Shown here piece after piece: positions 1-8,085 of a stretch of 64,000 nucleotides of DNA. The stretch lies in assembly GCA_034428935.1 (NCBI GenBank), contig DAOUHB010000010.1:1-64000 (forward strand), read 5' to 3'. Every line of letters begins with the position of its first letter. The first letter of the stretch is position 1. The DNA comes from JAAYZQ01 sp034428935. GTDB lineage: Bacteria; Chloroflexota; Anaerolineae; JAAYZQ01. The translations under genes and the position numbers were made by a program. The notes beneath the pieces are model-generated. The model saw only the letters and a list, made by a program, of their open reading frames with translations, searched no databases and had not been told where the DNA came from.

Positions 1-53
1 GGCGGCTGGAGACAGTGCTGGCGGGCGACGTGACCCTGCGCGGCGCTGCTTGA
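1..53 (+). CDS. 3' end of an upstream gene (partial)
   Basis: One frame is open from the left edge to a TGA at 51-53 and reads RLETVLAGDVTLRGAA before the stop. The other two plus-strand frames give less protein-like sequence. Too little is left to assign a family; it is listed so that the stop and the downstream spacing are recorded. Confidence 0.45.
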   Translation, partial: RLETVLAGDVTLRGAA

Positions 54-104
54 CTTTTTCTCTGTTTCAGAGTATGCTATCGGCAGCGCCATAGGGAGGA
101 GATC

Positions 105-221
105 ATGTTCGAGTCTCTGGATATCCGTCACTGGCTGGTGATCGCCTTATTGATCCTGATCAACGTGGTGATCTTTGGCTGCGTGATCCTGCTTCTGGCC
201 GGTAAGGTTGCCCCGTTCTAA
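105..221 (+). CDS. small single-span membrane protein, 38 aa
   Basis: A 38-codon ORF begins at ATG 105 behind a strong Shine-Dalgarno (GGGAGGAG, about 4 nt upstream) and ends at TAA 219-221. Residues about 9-32 are a continuous hydrophobic helix (WLVIALLILINVVIFGCVI and onward), with a short acidic N-terminus and a KVAPF tail. It is too short for family recognition. The Shine-Dalgarno, the hydrophobic pattern and two hairpins directly downstream support a real monocistronic small membrane protein. Function unknown. Confidence 0.6.
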   Translation: MFESLDIRHWLVIALLILINVVIFGCVILLLAGKVAPF

Positions 222-246
222 GCCATATTTGCAGCGATGGGGCGAG

Positions 247-270
247 CCGGAGGCAGCGTTTTGCCTCCGG
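247..270 (+). terminator. hairpin downstream of the 38-aa gene
   Basis: CCGGAGGCA (247-255) pairs perfectly with TGCCTCCGG (262-270) around a 6-nt loop, 26 nt after the small gene's stop. There is no clean T-tract, so it may be an intrinsic terminator of weak type or an RNA-stabilising hairpin. Confidence 0.45.
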
Positions 271-295
271 TCGTGTTCGCTCCCGCTGGACCATG

Positions 296-323
296 TGCCA
301 GGCACCGGTTGCCGTGCCTGGCA
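296..323 (+). terminator. second hairpin, TGCCAGGCAC stem
   Basis: TGCCAGGCAC (296-305) and GTGCCTGGCA (314-323) form a perfect 10-bp stem with an 8-nt loop, followed by TTTCC. A related stem (AGTGCCAGGCAT) is the terminator at 37074-37102, so this may be a recurrent terminator-like element. Confidence 0.5.
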
Positions 324-363
324 TTTCCATTTCGTAGCGTGGGATGTCGCGCCACGGGCCAGA

Positions 364-393
364 TTGGCAAAAGAAGGGCACGTCTGCTATAAT
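364..393 (+). promoter_or_regulatory. sigma70-type promoter
   Basis: TTGGCA (364-369), 18 bp spacer, TATAAT (388-393). It precedes the ATG at 429 by about 35 nt. Confidence 0.7.
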
Positions 394-428
394 ACGCGCC
401 GCTCCCGCACTCATTAGGAGAGGATTGT

Positions 429-1010
429 ATGGTTCGACCGACGAGAAAATCAAGGGCGATTCGACAGCTACGACGCGAGCTGGGGGCGCTTCTCAAGCTC
501 TGCCCCTGGGTGCTGGCGGCACTGCTGTTGGTCGCCGTCTTCTGGCAGGCCGACCTGGCCGCCACGACGGGTCTGTTCCAGTCGCCGCCCACCGCGGCGC
601 CGCCCACGACCGCTCCCACCGACGAGCCACCTACTTTGTCCAGCCCGGAGCCCTCAGAGGCCATCACTGTCGAAGCCACAGTAGAGCTGCCTCCCACGGC
701 CACCCTGGAGCCCACGGCGACCCAGGAACCGACCGCCACCGATACGCCCAGCCCCGAGCCCACGGCGACCGAGCCTGCCGCCACCGCCACCTGGACCCCG
801 GAGCCGGAGGGTGAAGAGGGCGAGGCCCGGGGACGTTACGCCACGGGCGAATCCGAGCTGGAGTTCGAGTGGGGCATGCTCTTTGACTCGGTGGCCCTCG
901 GCCTATCGTACATCTGGCTGTGCTGCGGCGCGGTGGTCCTGGTCGGCATCCTCATCGCGTTCGCCGCGGTCTGGATAGCCTCCCGGCGCAGGCGCGGCCT
1001 ATCGGAATAG
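429..1010 (+). CDS. membrane protein with Thr/Pro-rich extracytoplasmic linker
   Basis: This 193-aa protein has a basic N-terminus (residues 1-24), a transmembrane helix (about 25-42), a long T/P/E/A-rich linker (about 52-130) and a second helix near the C-terminus (about 160-186) ending in RRRRGLSE. No catalytic domain is visible. ATG 429 is preceded by TTAGGAGAGG and a promoter at 364-393. T/P-linker proteins of this design are common in Chloroflexota envelopes. It sits 3 nt upstream of the glycosyltransferase start and is probably co-transcribed with it. Function unknown. Confidence 0.8.
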   Translation: MVRPTRKSRAIRQLRRELGALLKLCPWVLAALLLVAVFWQADLAATTGLFQSPPTAAPPTTAPTDEPPTLSSPEPSEAITVEATVELPPTATLEPTATQEPTATDTPSPEPTATEPAATATWTPEPEGEEGEARGRYATGESELEFEWGMLFDSVALGLSYIWLCCGAVVLVGILIAFAAVWIASRRRRGLSE

Positions 1011-1013
1011 ACG

Positions 1014-2678
1014 TTGGAAACACCTCTGCCTTCCTCAACGGCGCGGGCGCTCCTGGACACAGGCTCCCGCGCTGTTGCTTCTCAGGCCGGCGGGGACGAC
1101 GCCTCGCCCGCGGGCATCTCCACCCTGCGGGCCAGGGCCGGCACCGGGGAAGCCTGGTTCCTGGCAGCCCTTGTCCTCCTCGCCTTTGGCCTGCGCGTCG
1201 CCGGCCTCGACGCCCAGAGCCTGTGGCGCGACGAAGTGGACGCCGTGCGTTTCGCTTTGCGGCCCATGGGCGAGGTCCTGTCCACCTTTGCCACCCCGGG
1301 CGAGAACGGCCCCCTGTATTACCTCCTGCTGCGCCCCTGGTTGGCCGTGGCCGGCTCGGGCGAGTTCGCCCTCCGTTTCTTCTCGGCGGCCATGGGCGTC
1401 CTGGCCGTGCCCCTCGTGGCGCGCCTGGCCCGGCGCTTGCCGGGGGCAGAGGCGCGGCCGGCCCTGGGCAGCCTGGCGGCGCTCCTGGCAGCCACGTCGC
1501 CCTACCTGGCCTGGTACGGGCAGGAAGGCAAGATGTACACCCTGGTGGTCGTCCTGGTCTTGTGGGCCATGGAGCGCTACCTGGCCGCCCTGCGCCACGG
1601 CGGCTGGCAGCGCTGGCTCGTCGCCGTCGCGGCCACCACCGCCGCATTCTACGTCCACCTGGTGGCCGCCCTCATCGTGCCCGTGCAGGTGCTCGTCTTT
1701 TTGCTCCACGACGCCAGCGTGCGCCGTGCGCGGTGGCGGGCCGGGCTGGCCAGCCTCGCGGCCCTGACCTTGCCCTACCTGCCGATGCTGGCCTGGCAGC
1801 TCCCGCTGCTGACCCGGCGGGCAGAGACCGGCTACGCCTTTGTACCCTTGAACGAAATGGCCCTCTCCCTCCTGGCCGGCTACAGCCTGGGCGTGGTCCA
1901 GGAGGCGACGCCCTGGGCCCTGGCCGTCTTTGTGCTGGCGCTGCTCCTCTCCGGGCTCCTGGCCTGGCGGCAAGGTTGGGCCATTCTGTTGAGCTGGCTG
2001 CTGGCGCCCGTCGTCGCCTTTTTTGCCATCACCCTGCTGCGGCCCATCTACACGGCGCGCTATCTGGTCTTTATCCTGCCCGCCTACCTGTTGCTCCTGG
2101 CGGCAGGGCTCCTGGCCGCCGCCCGCCGTTCGCGTCTGCTGGGTGTTGCCCTGGCCCTGGCCATCCTGGCCCTCAACGCCCGGGGGCTGTGGCTCCAGGC
2201 GCGCACGCCCCTCAAGACCGACTTTCGCGGGGCGACGGCCTATCTGCGCCAGAGCGCGGCCCCGGACGACCTGATCCTGTTCCAGATTCCCTACGGCCGC
2301 CACTCCTTCGACTATTACATGGCGCGGCCCGAGCTTTTGCCCGGGGCCGACGACGGCCCGGCCGGCGCGGCCGCGCCCCGGGGAGAGGGACGCTTTCGCC
2401 TCTTCCTGCCGCTGGCCGTGGCCGGGGGCACGGCGGGCTATCGCTGGGCGGAAGGCCTCTACACCAACGGCGGCATGGAGCCCGCGGACGTGGCCGCCCG
2501 CATGGCCGAGATGACCGCGGGCAGCCCCACAGTATGGCTCGTTGCCAGCGAGGTGAGCCTGTGGGACCAAAGAGGGTTGGTCCAGGCCTGGCTGGAAGAG
2601 CACGCTACCCGCACCCGGGTGGCCGAGTTCACCCGGGTGACGGTCTATCGTTACGAATTGCAGTCACGGCCATATTGA
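1014..2678 (+). CDS. GT39/ArnT-like membrane glycosyltransferase
   Basis: This 554-aa polytopic protein resembles the dolichyl/undecaprenyl-phosphate sugar transferases of the GT-C fold (PMT, ArnT, GT83). After a 45-residue hydrophilic N-terminus comes the first helix (about 47-64), then SLWRDEVDAVRF with the acidic pair D73-E74 expected in the first external loop, then about ten further hydrophobic segments. Such enzymes move a lipid-linked sugar to protein or lipid on the outer face of the membrane. The start is TTG 1014, 3 nt after the upstream stop, with only a weak Shine-Dalgarno; an internal start near the first helix is possible. The acceptor cannot be told from sequence. Confidence 0.8.
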   Translation: METPLPSSTARALLDTGSRAVASQAGGDDASPAGISTLRARAGTGEAWFLAALVLLAFGLRVAGLDAQSLWRDEVDAVRFALRPMGEVLSTFATPGENGPLYYLLLRPWLAVAGSGEFALRFFSAAMGVLAVPLVARLARRLPGAEARPALGSLAALLAATSPYLAWYGQEGKMYTLVVVLVLWAMERYLAALRHGGWQRWLVAVAATTAAFYVHLVAALIVPVQVLVFLLHDASVRRARWRAGLASLAALTLPYLPMLAWQLPLLTRRAETGYAFVPLNEMALSLLAGYSLGVVQEATPWALAVFVLALLLSGLLAWRQGWAILLSWLLAPVVAFFAITLLRPIYTARYLVFILPAYLLLLAAGLLAAARRSRLLGVALALAILALNARGLWLQARTPLKTDFRGATAYLRQSAAPDDLILFQIPYGRHSFDYYMARPELLPGADDGPAGAAAPRGEGRFRLFLPLAVAGGTAGYRWAEGLYTNGGMEPADVAARMAEMTAGSPTVWLVASEVSLWDQRGLVQAWLEEHATRTRVAEFTRVTVYRYELQSRPY

Positions 2679-2703
2679 CAGCCGTGCCCTGCTGTGCTAT
2701 GAT
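2675..2703 (+). promoter_or_regulatory. consensus promoter for the selenoprotein peroxiredoxin
   Basis: TTGACA (2675-2680), a 17 bp spacer and TATGAT (2698-2703). The -35 box overlaps the stop of the glycosyltransferase gene. Transcription would begin near 2710, leaving a leader of about 24 nt before ATG 2734. Confidence 0.8.
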
Positions 2704-2733
2704 TGCGCGATTAGCAAGCCCGGAGGTTTCCCT

Positions 2734-3528
2734 ATGGTGATTCAAGTGGGGATGGAAGCGCCCGATTTCGAGCTGCAAAGCCACATGGATGACACGATCC
2801 GGCTCAGTGAGTACCGGGGCCGGCATCACGTGCTCATCGCGTTCTTTCCCCTGGCCTGGACGCCCGTCTGAACGAACCAGATGCCTTCGTACGAGGAAGT
2901 TCTTCCTGCGTTCGAGGGCTATAATACCCAGGTACTGGGTATCAGCGTCGATCACGTCCCCTGCCTGAAGGCCTGGGCCGAGAGCCTGGAAGGGATCAGC
3001 TATCCCCTGCTCAGCGACTTCTGGCCCCATGGCGAGGTGGCGCAGCGCTACGGCGTCTTTCGCGAGCAGGATGGCCGCTCGGAGCGCGCCCTCTTTGTCG
3101 TGGACAAGGAGGGCATCGTGCGCTACGTGGACGTCCACGACATTGACGACCAGCCGGACAACGCCGAGGTCTTTCGGATCCTGCGCGAGCTGGAGCCGGA
3201 AGGGCGGATCCCCGTCGAGGCATTCGCTCGGGCCAGGCCTGCGGAGCCCGAAGCGCCTCCCCAGGCGCCCGCGGCGGAGGGCAACGGCCGGTCGGTGATC
3301 CTCTACTGTCGCCCCGGCTGTATCGACTGCCGCCTGGCCCGGCGTTTCCTGGAGCGCCACGGCGTGCCCTACACCGAGGTCAATGTCCGCGCCGAGCCCG
3401 AGGCCGAAGCCCGCGTGAAGGAATGGACGGGAGGCCCCCTCATCTCGCCGGTCTTTGACATCGACGGCCAGATCATCATCGATTTCAAGCGGGTAGAACT
3501 GGCCAGGGCCCTGGGCGTGGAGCCCTAG
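2734..3528 (+). CDS. selenocysteine-containing peroxiredoxin-glutaredoxin fusion (UGA = Sec46)
   Basis: ATG 2734 has a good Shine-Dalgarno (GGAGG, 2722-2726) and the frame stays open to TAG 3526-3528 except for one TGA at 2869-2871, codon 46. That codon falls exactly where the peroxidatic Cys of AhpC/TSA peroxiredoxins belongs: FFPLAWTPV-U-TNQMPSYEE against the usual PxxxTPVCT. Homology continues without frame change through GISVDHVPC (Cys77, possible resolving residue), SYPLLSDFWPHG and ALFVVDKEG. From about residue 188 a glutaredoxin-like domain follows, with CIDC at 196-199. The product (264 aa including Sec) should reduce peroxides or hydroperoxides, with the fused domain as electron donor. 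A hairpin fitting the bacterial SECIS lies at 2891-2911. A sequencing error changing TGC to TGA would give an ordinary Cys enzyme and is the main alternative. Confidence 0.85.
2869..2911 (+). other. Sec UGA codon with bSECIS-like hairpin
   Basis: The UGA is at 2869-2871. Downstream, AGGAA (2894-2898) pairs with TTCCT (2903-2907) around loop GTTC (2899-2902), and ACG (2891-2893) pairs with CGT (2909-2911) with G2908 bulged, giving 8 bp in total. The apical loop starts 27 nt after the UGA, within the roughly 16-37 nt range of bacterial SECIS elements, and has the required G in its first two positions. CGAA (2873-2876) could also pair with TTCG (2911-2914). Confidence 0.7.
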
Positions 3529-3565
3529 CCCCCGCCCGGCCAAAGCCGTCTCCTCATCCACCAAC

Positions 3566-3614
3566 CTGTGCCTGCGCGAGGCCGGCCCGTTCTGCCGGCC
3601 CCGCGCAGGCACAG
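3566..3614 (+). terminator. strong hairpin after the peroxiredoxin gene
   Basis: CTGTGCCTGCGCG (3566-3578) pairs with CGCGCAGGCACAG (3602-3614), and inside it GGCCGG (3580-3585) pairs with CCGGCC (3595-3600). This very stable 19-bp interrupted stem lies 38 nt after the stop. No T-tract follows. Confidence 0.6.
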
Positions 3615-3649
3615 TTGCGGTCCCCCATCTCTGTTTGCACCCGCCCGGT

Positions 3650-3678
3650 TTGCACGATCCATGAATCAGGGTTATAAT
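3650..3678 (+). promoter_or_regulatory. promoter 1 upstream of the PpiC lipoprotein
   Basis: TTGCAC (3650-3655), 17 bp spacer, TATAAT (3673-3678). Confidence 0.65.
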
Positions 3679-3694
3679 GGACGTTGCCTGGCTG

Positions 3695-3722
3695 TTGACA
3701 AAATCCTAAAGTGTGGTAAAAT
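3695..3722 (+). promoter_or_regulatory. promoter 2 upstream of the PpiC lipoprotein
   Basis: TTGACA (3695-3700), 16 bp spacer, TAAAAT (3717-3722). It lies just downstream of promoter 1, so this gene appears to have tandem promoters. Its position argues against any start before about 3730. Confidence 0.65.
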
Positions 3723-3768
3723 GATACTAGATATTGTGTATACTATTCGAGCAAGCACAAGGGGTAGA

Positions 3769-4794
3769 GTGCGCCTGCCTTCGGACCAAACCGGGCAGGC
3801 GGGCAGACCAGGAACAAAGGGACGAGGCGCAAGGCCGCTGCTGGCCTGTTGTCTTCTGGCCCTTGGCGCGCTGTTGGCAGCCTGCAACGGAGAAGGGGCG
3901 CGCCCCACTCCATCGGGCGGGGCGCCGGCAGAGGTCGCTTCCACCGTCGCCATGCAGAGCACGACGGAGGAGCCGACCGTCATCCCCACGGCCACGGCGA
4001 CGCCCACCGTAACGCCGACACCCACGCCGCCCGCTCCGCTGGCGGCCCAGGTGAACGGCCAGTACATTTTCTTGACCGACTATGAGCGGCGAGTGGCCCA
4101 GTACGAGCAGGCCCTGGCCGACCAGGGTCTCGATCCGGCCCAGGCGCGCGAAGAAGTCCTGGAAGGGCTCATCGACGGCGCTCTCATCCAACAGGGAGCC
4201 GCCGCCCTGGGCATCCAGGTGAGCGACGAAGAGTTGGACCGGCAGGTCGAGGCCGACATCGAGGCCGGGGGCGGGCAGGCAGCCTTTAACGAATGGCTGC
4301 AGGCCACGGGCCAGACCCGCGAGGACTATCGGGAGATGCTGCGCCAATCGATGATCTCCCAGCGCGCCATGGAGGCGGTGACGGGCGGCCTGCAAACCGA
4401 GGCCGAACAGGTCCACGCCCGGCACATCCAGATGGAGAGCGAGGCGGCGGCCCGGGAGATCCTTGCCCAGTTGCAGCAGGGCGCCGATTTCGCGTCCCTG
4501 GCCCGGGAACGCTCAACCGACCTGGCAACGCGCGAAAACGGCGGGGACCTGGGCTGGTTCCCGCGGGGCATGGTGGCCCCCGAGCTGGAAAACGCGGCTT
4601 TTGCCCTGCAGCCTGGCGAAGTGAGTGACGTTCTGCCCCTGGGCGAGGGCTACCACCTGATCCAGTTGGTGGAGCGGGAGGCGGCGCGACCCCTCCCGCC
4701 CGACATGCAGATCGAGTTGCAGCAGGCGGCCTTCGAGCGCTGGCTGGCCGAGCTTCGGGCGGCGGCGACCATTGTGCGTTTCGCCGCCGAGTAG
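3769..4794 (+). CDS. PpiC/PrsA-type peptidyl-prolyl isomerase lipoprotein
   Basis: The start is taken as GTG 3769, after AAGGGG, because both promoters lie upstream and this start gives a proper lipoprotein signal: a basic n-region, hydrophobic core and lipobox LLAAC with Cys39. A T/P linker follows (about 60-85), then a SurA-like N-terminal chaperone region and a parvulin PPIase domain (about 215-305) with HARHIQ and GGDLGWFPRG, both typical of PpiC/PrsA. It would be anchored outside the membrane and help fold the many exported proteins encoded nearby. Total 341 aa. An earlier ATG at 3721 lies inside the -10 box and is unlikely. Confidence 0.85.
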   Translation: MRLPSDQTGQAGRPGTKGRGARPLLACCLLALGALLAACNGEGARPTPSGGAPAEVASTVAMQSTTEEPTVIPTATATPTVTPTPTPPAPLAAQVNGQYIFLTDYERRVAQYEQALADQGLDPAQAREEVLEGLIDGALIQQGAAALGIQVSDEELDRQVEADIEAGGGQAAFNEWLQATGQTREDYREMLRQSMISQRAMEAVTGGLQTEAEQVHARHIQMESEAAAREILAQLQQGADFASLARERSTDLATRENGGDLGWFPRGMVAPELENAAFALQPGEVSDVLPLGEGYHLIQLVEREAARPLPPDMQIELQQAAFERWLAELRAAATIVRFAAE

Positions 4795-4820
4795 ACAAAG
4801 AGAGCATTGTCTGCTATAAT
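4792..4820 (+). promoter_or_regulatory. promoter of the TPR-like membrane protein
   Basis: TAGACA (4792-4797), 17 bp spacer, TATAAT (4815-4820). The -35 box overlaps the PpiC gene's stop codon. Confidence 0.65.
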
Positions 4821-4840
4821 ACCGCCAAACCGGAGGTTGG

Positions 4841-6181
4841 ATGCGCTCTCGTCGAAACAGGAAGGTTTTGATTCTTCTGGCAGGCGTAGCTCTCCTGCTC
4901 TTGATCGTGGCAACCGTGGCGGCTGTCTATTTCCTGTCGCAAAGACGGGGGACCCCGACTCCAGCCTGGCAAGATCCGATTGCCGCCTGCCAGGCGGACG
5001 AGGTGGCGGCCGATCTGGCACTCTATCCCCTGGCCGGGGCATCCGAGCTGGATACCGTCGACGCCGCCCTGGCCAACGGCGATCTGGAGACGGCCTATGC
5101 GACCCTGGTCCACAGCGTGGAGCTGACAGATGCGCAGCGCATTGGGCGCCTGGTTCTCCTGGGCGGCCGGTTCGTGGACGCCGAAAGGAACGACCGGGCC
5201 GCCGTCAGCTACCAGCAGGTCTATGACCTGGCTGTTCTGAGCCCTCGCCTGTCGGATCCGGCCCGGGCCGATGCCCTCCTGGCGAGCGGCCGGGGATGGG
5301 CGGCCATGGAGATGGAGAGCCAGGCCGTCGAGTCCTATGACCAGGTTTTCCTCCTCGCCACGGACAGTCCCTATTTGCAGATGGCCAACAGGCGCGATCT
5401 GCTCAGCGCATTGAAGGCCGCCTACGCCGAGCTGGGGCATAGCGAGCGAGCCGCGGCCTGCGAGGCCGAGATCGTCGAGCTGGACCAGGCCCCACCACAG
5501 CCGCCCGCCGACCCGGGCGCGCGGCCCGAGCTGCCCCTGGCCGGCGATACCATCTCTTCGCCCGAGGTGGGAGCACTGGAAGAGTCGCGCCGCCAGGCAG
5601 CCTTTGGCCTCCTGGAAGCGGTGCGCCAGGGCGGCGATGTGCCGGCGGACGTGGTGGAGAGCCTGGCCGCGGCGCTGCGCGCCGAGGACGCCGCCAAGCT
5701 GGCCCTCTACGAACAAGAGCTGGAGGGCACGAGCCAGCCCAGCCGGCGCATTGGCGCCCAATCGGGGATGATCGAGTGGCTCATGCTCAAGTACCAGGTC
5801 GCTTCCCGGGCCATGGGCATGTCCGTCGTCCCCGAGTGGGAGGAGAGCCTGGCCGAGATCCAGTCGGCCCTCAGCAAGGCCCACGAGGGTCTCTTCTTTG
5901 ACTACGAAGACCTGGTGACCGCCCTGCCCGACGCGGCCCTGATGGGCCCCGGCAGTTACCAGGTGCGCCGCCAGGTCCTGCTGGACGGCCGCCTGGGCCG
6001 CTACCCGAACTATCCGGCCGAGCAGCTCACCGGCAAGCTGCAAGACGCAGTGCGAGGCCTTATTGCCTCCGGGTCCGTAGACCAGTTGTATGTCGATGTG
6101 GCAACGGGGGGAGTGGGAGAGGCACACCACTTTTTCCTCAACTCTTCCCAGGGGTACGGCCTGCCTGTTGAGTCACCCTAA
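4841..6181 (+). CDS. membrane-anchored TPR-like protein
   Basis: This 446-aa protein starts at ATG 4841 behind CGGAGG. Residues about 8-31 form an N-terminal anchor after MRSRRNRK. The rest is soluble and mainly helical, with A/L/E-rich helix pairs (for example DRAAVSYQQVYDLA and SQAVESYDQVFLLA) resembling degenerate TPR repeats between residues 70 and 210, and a second helical region to the end. No catalytic motif is visible. Its place between a foldase and surface proteins suggests an envelope scaffolding or assembly role, which is inference only. Confidence 0.75.
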   Translation: MRSRRNRKVLILLAGVALLLLIVATVAAVYFLSQRRGTPTPAWQDPIAACQADEVAADLALYPLAGASELDTVDAALANGDLETAYATLVHSVELTDAQRIGRLVLLGGRFVDAERNDRAAVSYQQVYDLAVLSPRLSDPARADALLASGRGWAAMEMESQAVESYDQVFLLATDSPYLQMANRRDLLSALKAAYAELGHSERAAACEAEIVELDQAPPQPPADPGARPELPLAGDTISSPEVGALEESRRQAAFGLLEAVRQGGDVPADVVESLAAALRAEDAAKLALYEQELEGTSQPSRRIGAQSGMIEWLMLKYQVASRAMGMSVVPEWEESLAEIQSALSKAHEGLFFDYEDLVTALPDAALMGPGSYQVRRQVLLDGRLGRYPNYPAEQLTGKLQDAVRGLIASGSVDQLYVDVATGGVGEAHHFFLNSSQGYGLPVESP

Positions 6182-6208
6182 GGGGGCAAAGGCGAAAGGA
6201 GCCGCTCT

Positions 6209-6937
6209 ATGCTAGATCGGTTTAGTGATCGAACACTCGAAGTATCCACAGTGATCGTGGTGGTCGTCATCTTCCTGGTCATCCTGTGCTACCTGGCCAT
6301 CTATCTCAACCCGCAGGTATTCTTTAACCCGTTCAAGCCGGCGACGCCGGTGGCCGTCGTCTCGGCCACCTCGTTGTTCCAGCCAACCTGGACGCCCACG
6401 GCGACCAGCACGCCGACCGACACCCCGACGGCGACGCCCACCTGGACGCCGACGCCCACCGCGACGCCGACCGACACACCCTTGCCGCCGACCGACACGC
6501 CCACCGCCACGCCGACGGCGACCAACACGCCCAAGCCGCCACCGCCGCCCGCACCGCCGCGGCCCACGCCCGCGCCCACGCCCTGGCCCTATGACTGGGT
6601 TCCGTGTAACTCGCCCGGCTGTGTCAATGAAACCGGTGGAGTTTCGGATTGCAGTAGAACGTGGGTATATGGCTGGGTACTCGGCATCAATGGCCTTGGA
6701 GAGGCAAATGTTCAGGTGCGGGTCGGCAATGACCAGGGTCCAGTGGCGGACGTCTACACAGATGAGAACGGTCGCTACGAATACACTTTTGCCTGGCATC
6801 CCACGGCTGGTCATTGGTTTGTGCGAGTCTTCAAGGGGGGGCAACCGCGCTCCATGCAGTACTGGTGGGACACGAGCGCTGGGTGCGAGGGTCCCTTCAG
6901 TCTGCAAGCGATGCAAGTTGTTTGGCGCCACCGGTAG
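6209..6937 (+). CDS. anchored surface protein with T/P linker and Ig-like C-terminal domain
   Basis: This 242-aa protein starts at ATG 6209 after AAAGGAG. An N-terminal transmembrane helix (about 13-35) is followed by a very repetitive Thr/Pro linker (about 60-130) and a compact C-terminal domain (about 138-242) with Cys pairs (PCNSPGC and SDCSRTW). Segments such as VYTDENGRYEYTFAW recall carboxypeptidase-regulatory or CarboxypepD_reg-like beta-sandwiches, used as carbohydrate- or surface-facing modules. It probably projects the domain from the membrane. Confidence 0.75.
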   Translation: MLDRFSDRTLEVSTVIVVVVIFLVILCYLAIYLNPQVFFNPFKPATPVAVVSATSLFQPTWTPTATSTPTDTPTATPTWTPTPTATPTDTPLPPTDTPTATPTATNTPKPPPPPAPPRPTPAPTPWPYDWVPCNSPGCVNETGGVSDCSRTWVYGWVLGINGLGEANVQVRVGNDQGPVADVYTDENGRYEYTFAWHPTAGHWFVRVFKGGQPRSMQYWWDTSAGCEGPFSLQAMQVVWRHR

Positions 6938-6954
6938 GTGGTGCTTGAGTACTA

Positions 6955-6983
6955 TTGACCGGCGTTGTGAATGGTGATACAAT
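6955..6983 (+). promoter_or_regulatory. promoter of the T/P surface protein at 7082
   Basis: TTGACC (6955-6960), 17 bp spacer, TACAAT (6978-6983). The leader to ATG 7082 is about 90 nt. Confidence 0.7.
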
Positions 6984-7081
6984 CGCCATAGCCGGATCTA
7001 CGGGGGGCGAAGGGCCCTGGTTAACGCTGCTGTCCACCAGGTCGCGGCAAGACGTCCCCGGAACTCGCGAGGGGGAGAAAG

Positions 7082-7993
7082 ATGAAGAGATCCGCGTTCT
7101 CGACTGAACGGGCACCCGTGACAGGAGCGGTTGCCCTGTTCCTCGTGCTTGCCCTCGTCGCCGTGGGCCCGGCCGTTGTCTATTCCGCGCAGGAGCAGAC
7201 GCCAGAGCCAACCCCGCGTGATACGGCAACCCCCGCGCCTTACCTGCAGTTGGACCCTACGGAAGGACCGTGGGGAGTGCGCACGCGGGTGACGGCTACC
7301 GGAGCGCTCTGGGTCCCAGGGGGCAACGTCGTCCTATACTGGGACTCCACCGACAATCGGGTGAGCAACGCTACCGTAGGCGCAGATGGCACCTTCCAGA
7401 CGACGTTTGAAACGCCAATTGGCTCACCCCTGGGCGACCCTGGAGCCCACACCGTCATCGCCGTGGAAGGTGGCTTGCAGGCGGAGGCGACCTTTATCAT
7501 TCTGGCACCAACAGCAACCTGGACACCCAGCCCAACCTCACCGCCTCCACCTACGTACACACCGACGCCCATCACGCCCACCAATACGCGCCCGCCGACG
7601 TCCACCTTTACGCCGACGCCGACCTTTACCCCCTCGCCGACGCTGCGGCCGGTGACGCCCGTGGTGACCATCACGCCCATCCCGCCCACTGCGGCGCCGC
7701 CAGGGCCGGTGCGGACCAACACGCCCGCGCCCACCAGGACCAACACGCCGCTGCCGGGCACGCTGACCTTTACACCGACGCCCAGTATCACGCCCACCCC
7801 GAGCCAGACCCCCGGGCCGGGCACGCCTTCGGCCACGCCAGAGCCCTCGGCCACGGCGACCGCTACGGCCCCGGGAGAGATCTCGGACACGGGTTCGGGC
7901 GGGGGCATCGTGCTCTTGTGGGGGTTTGTCCTCGCCGGGCTACTGGTCGTGTTCCGCCTGCTGCGCATAAGAGGTCTGCCGGGCCAGAGCTGA
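7082..7993 (+). CDS. secreted Ig-like protein with T/P linker and C-terminal anchor
   Basis: This 303-aa protein has a signal peptide (about 1-38, with a VALFLVLALVAVG core), an Ig-like/IPT-type beta domain (about 52-140; LDPTEGPWGVRTRVTATG is typical), a long T/P linker (about 145-265) and a C-terminal transmembrane helix (about 275-297) followed by RLLRIRG. The layout is that of a stalked cell-surface protein. The Shine-Dalgarno is GGGGGAGAAAG. It may be co-transcribed with the large CARDB gene starting 92 nt after its stop. Ligand unknown. Confidence 0.8.
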   Translation: MKRSAFSTERAPVTGAVALFLVLALVAVGPAVVYSAQEQTPEPTPRDTATPAPYLQLDPTEGPWGVRTRVTATGALWVPGGNVVLYWDSTDNRVSNATVGADGTFQTTFETPIGSPLGDPGAHTVIAVEGGLQAEATFIILAPTATWTPSPTSPPPPTYTPTPITPTNTRPPTSTFTPTPTFTPSPTLRPVTPVVTITPIPPTAAPPGPVRTNTPAPTRTNTPLPGTLTFTPTPSITPTPSQTPGPGTPSATPEPSATATATAPGEISDTGSGGGIVLLWGFVLAGLLVVFRLLRIRGLPGQS

Positions 7994-8085
7994 GTGTTCT
8001 GAAAGCAGGCACGGGAAGGAGCCGTTGCATCCCCAGCCGCCATGCTGCCCGGCAGGGTTGAGCCAAAGGCCAAGTACGGAGGAGA

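Noticed and set aside
920..2740. Long open frame (about 600 codons) overlapping the glycosyltransferase gene in another frame
   Set aside because: It is a high-GC shadow rich in Arg, Pro and Gly with no recognisable motifs; the GT39-like frame has hydrophobic helices and family motifs.
2869..2871. TGA read as a stop making the peroxiredoxin gene a pseudogene or starting it at ATG 2881
   Set aside because: The TGA replaces precisely the active-site Cys codon, the frame is intact on both sides, and a SECIS-like hairpin, promoter and Shine-Dalgarno are present. A start at 2881 would drop the core of the thioredoxin fold.
6390..6590. Direct repeats of ACGCCGAC-type units as a possible CRISPR or VNTR
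   Set aside because: The units are degenerate Thr/Pro codons within a continuous coding frame; there are no regular spacers.
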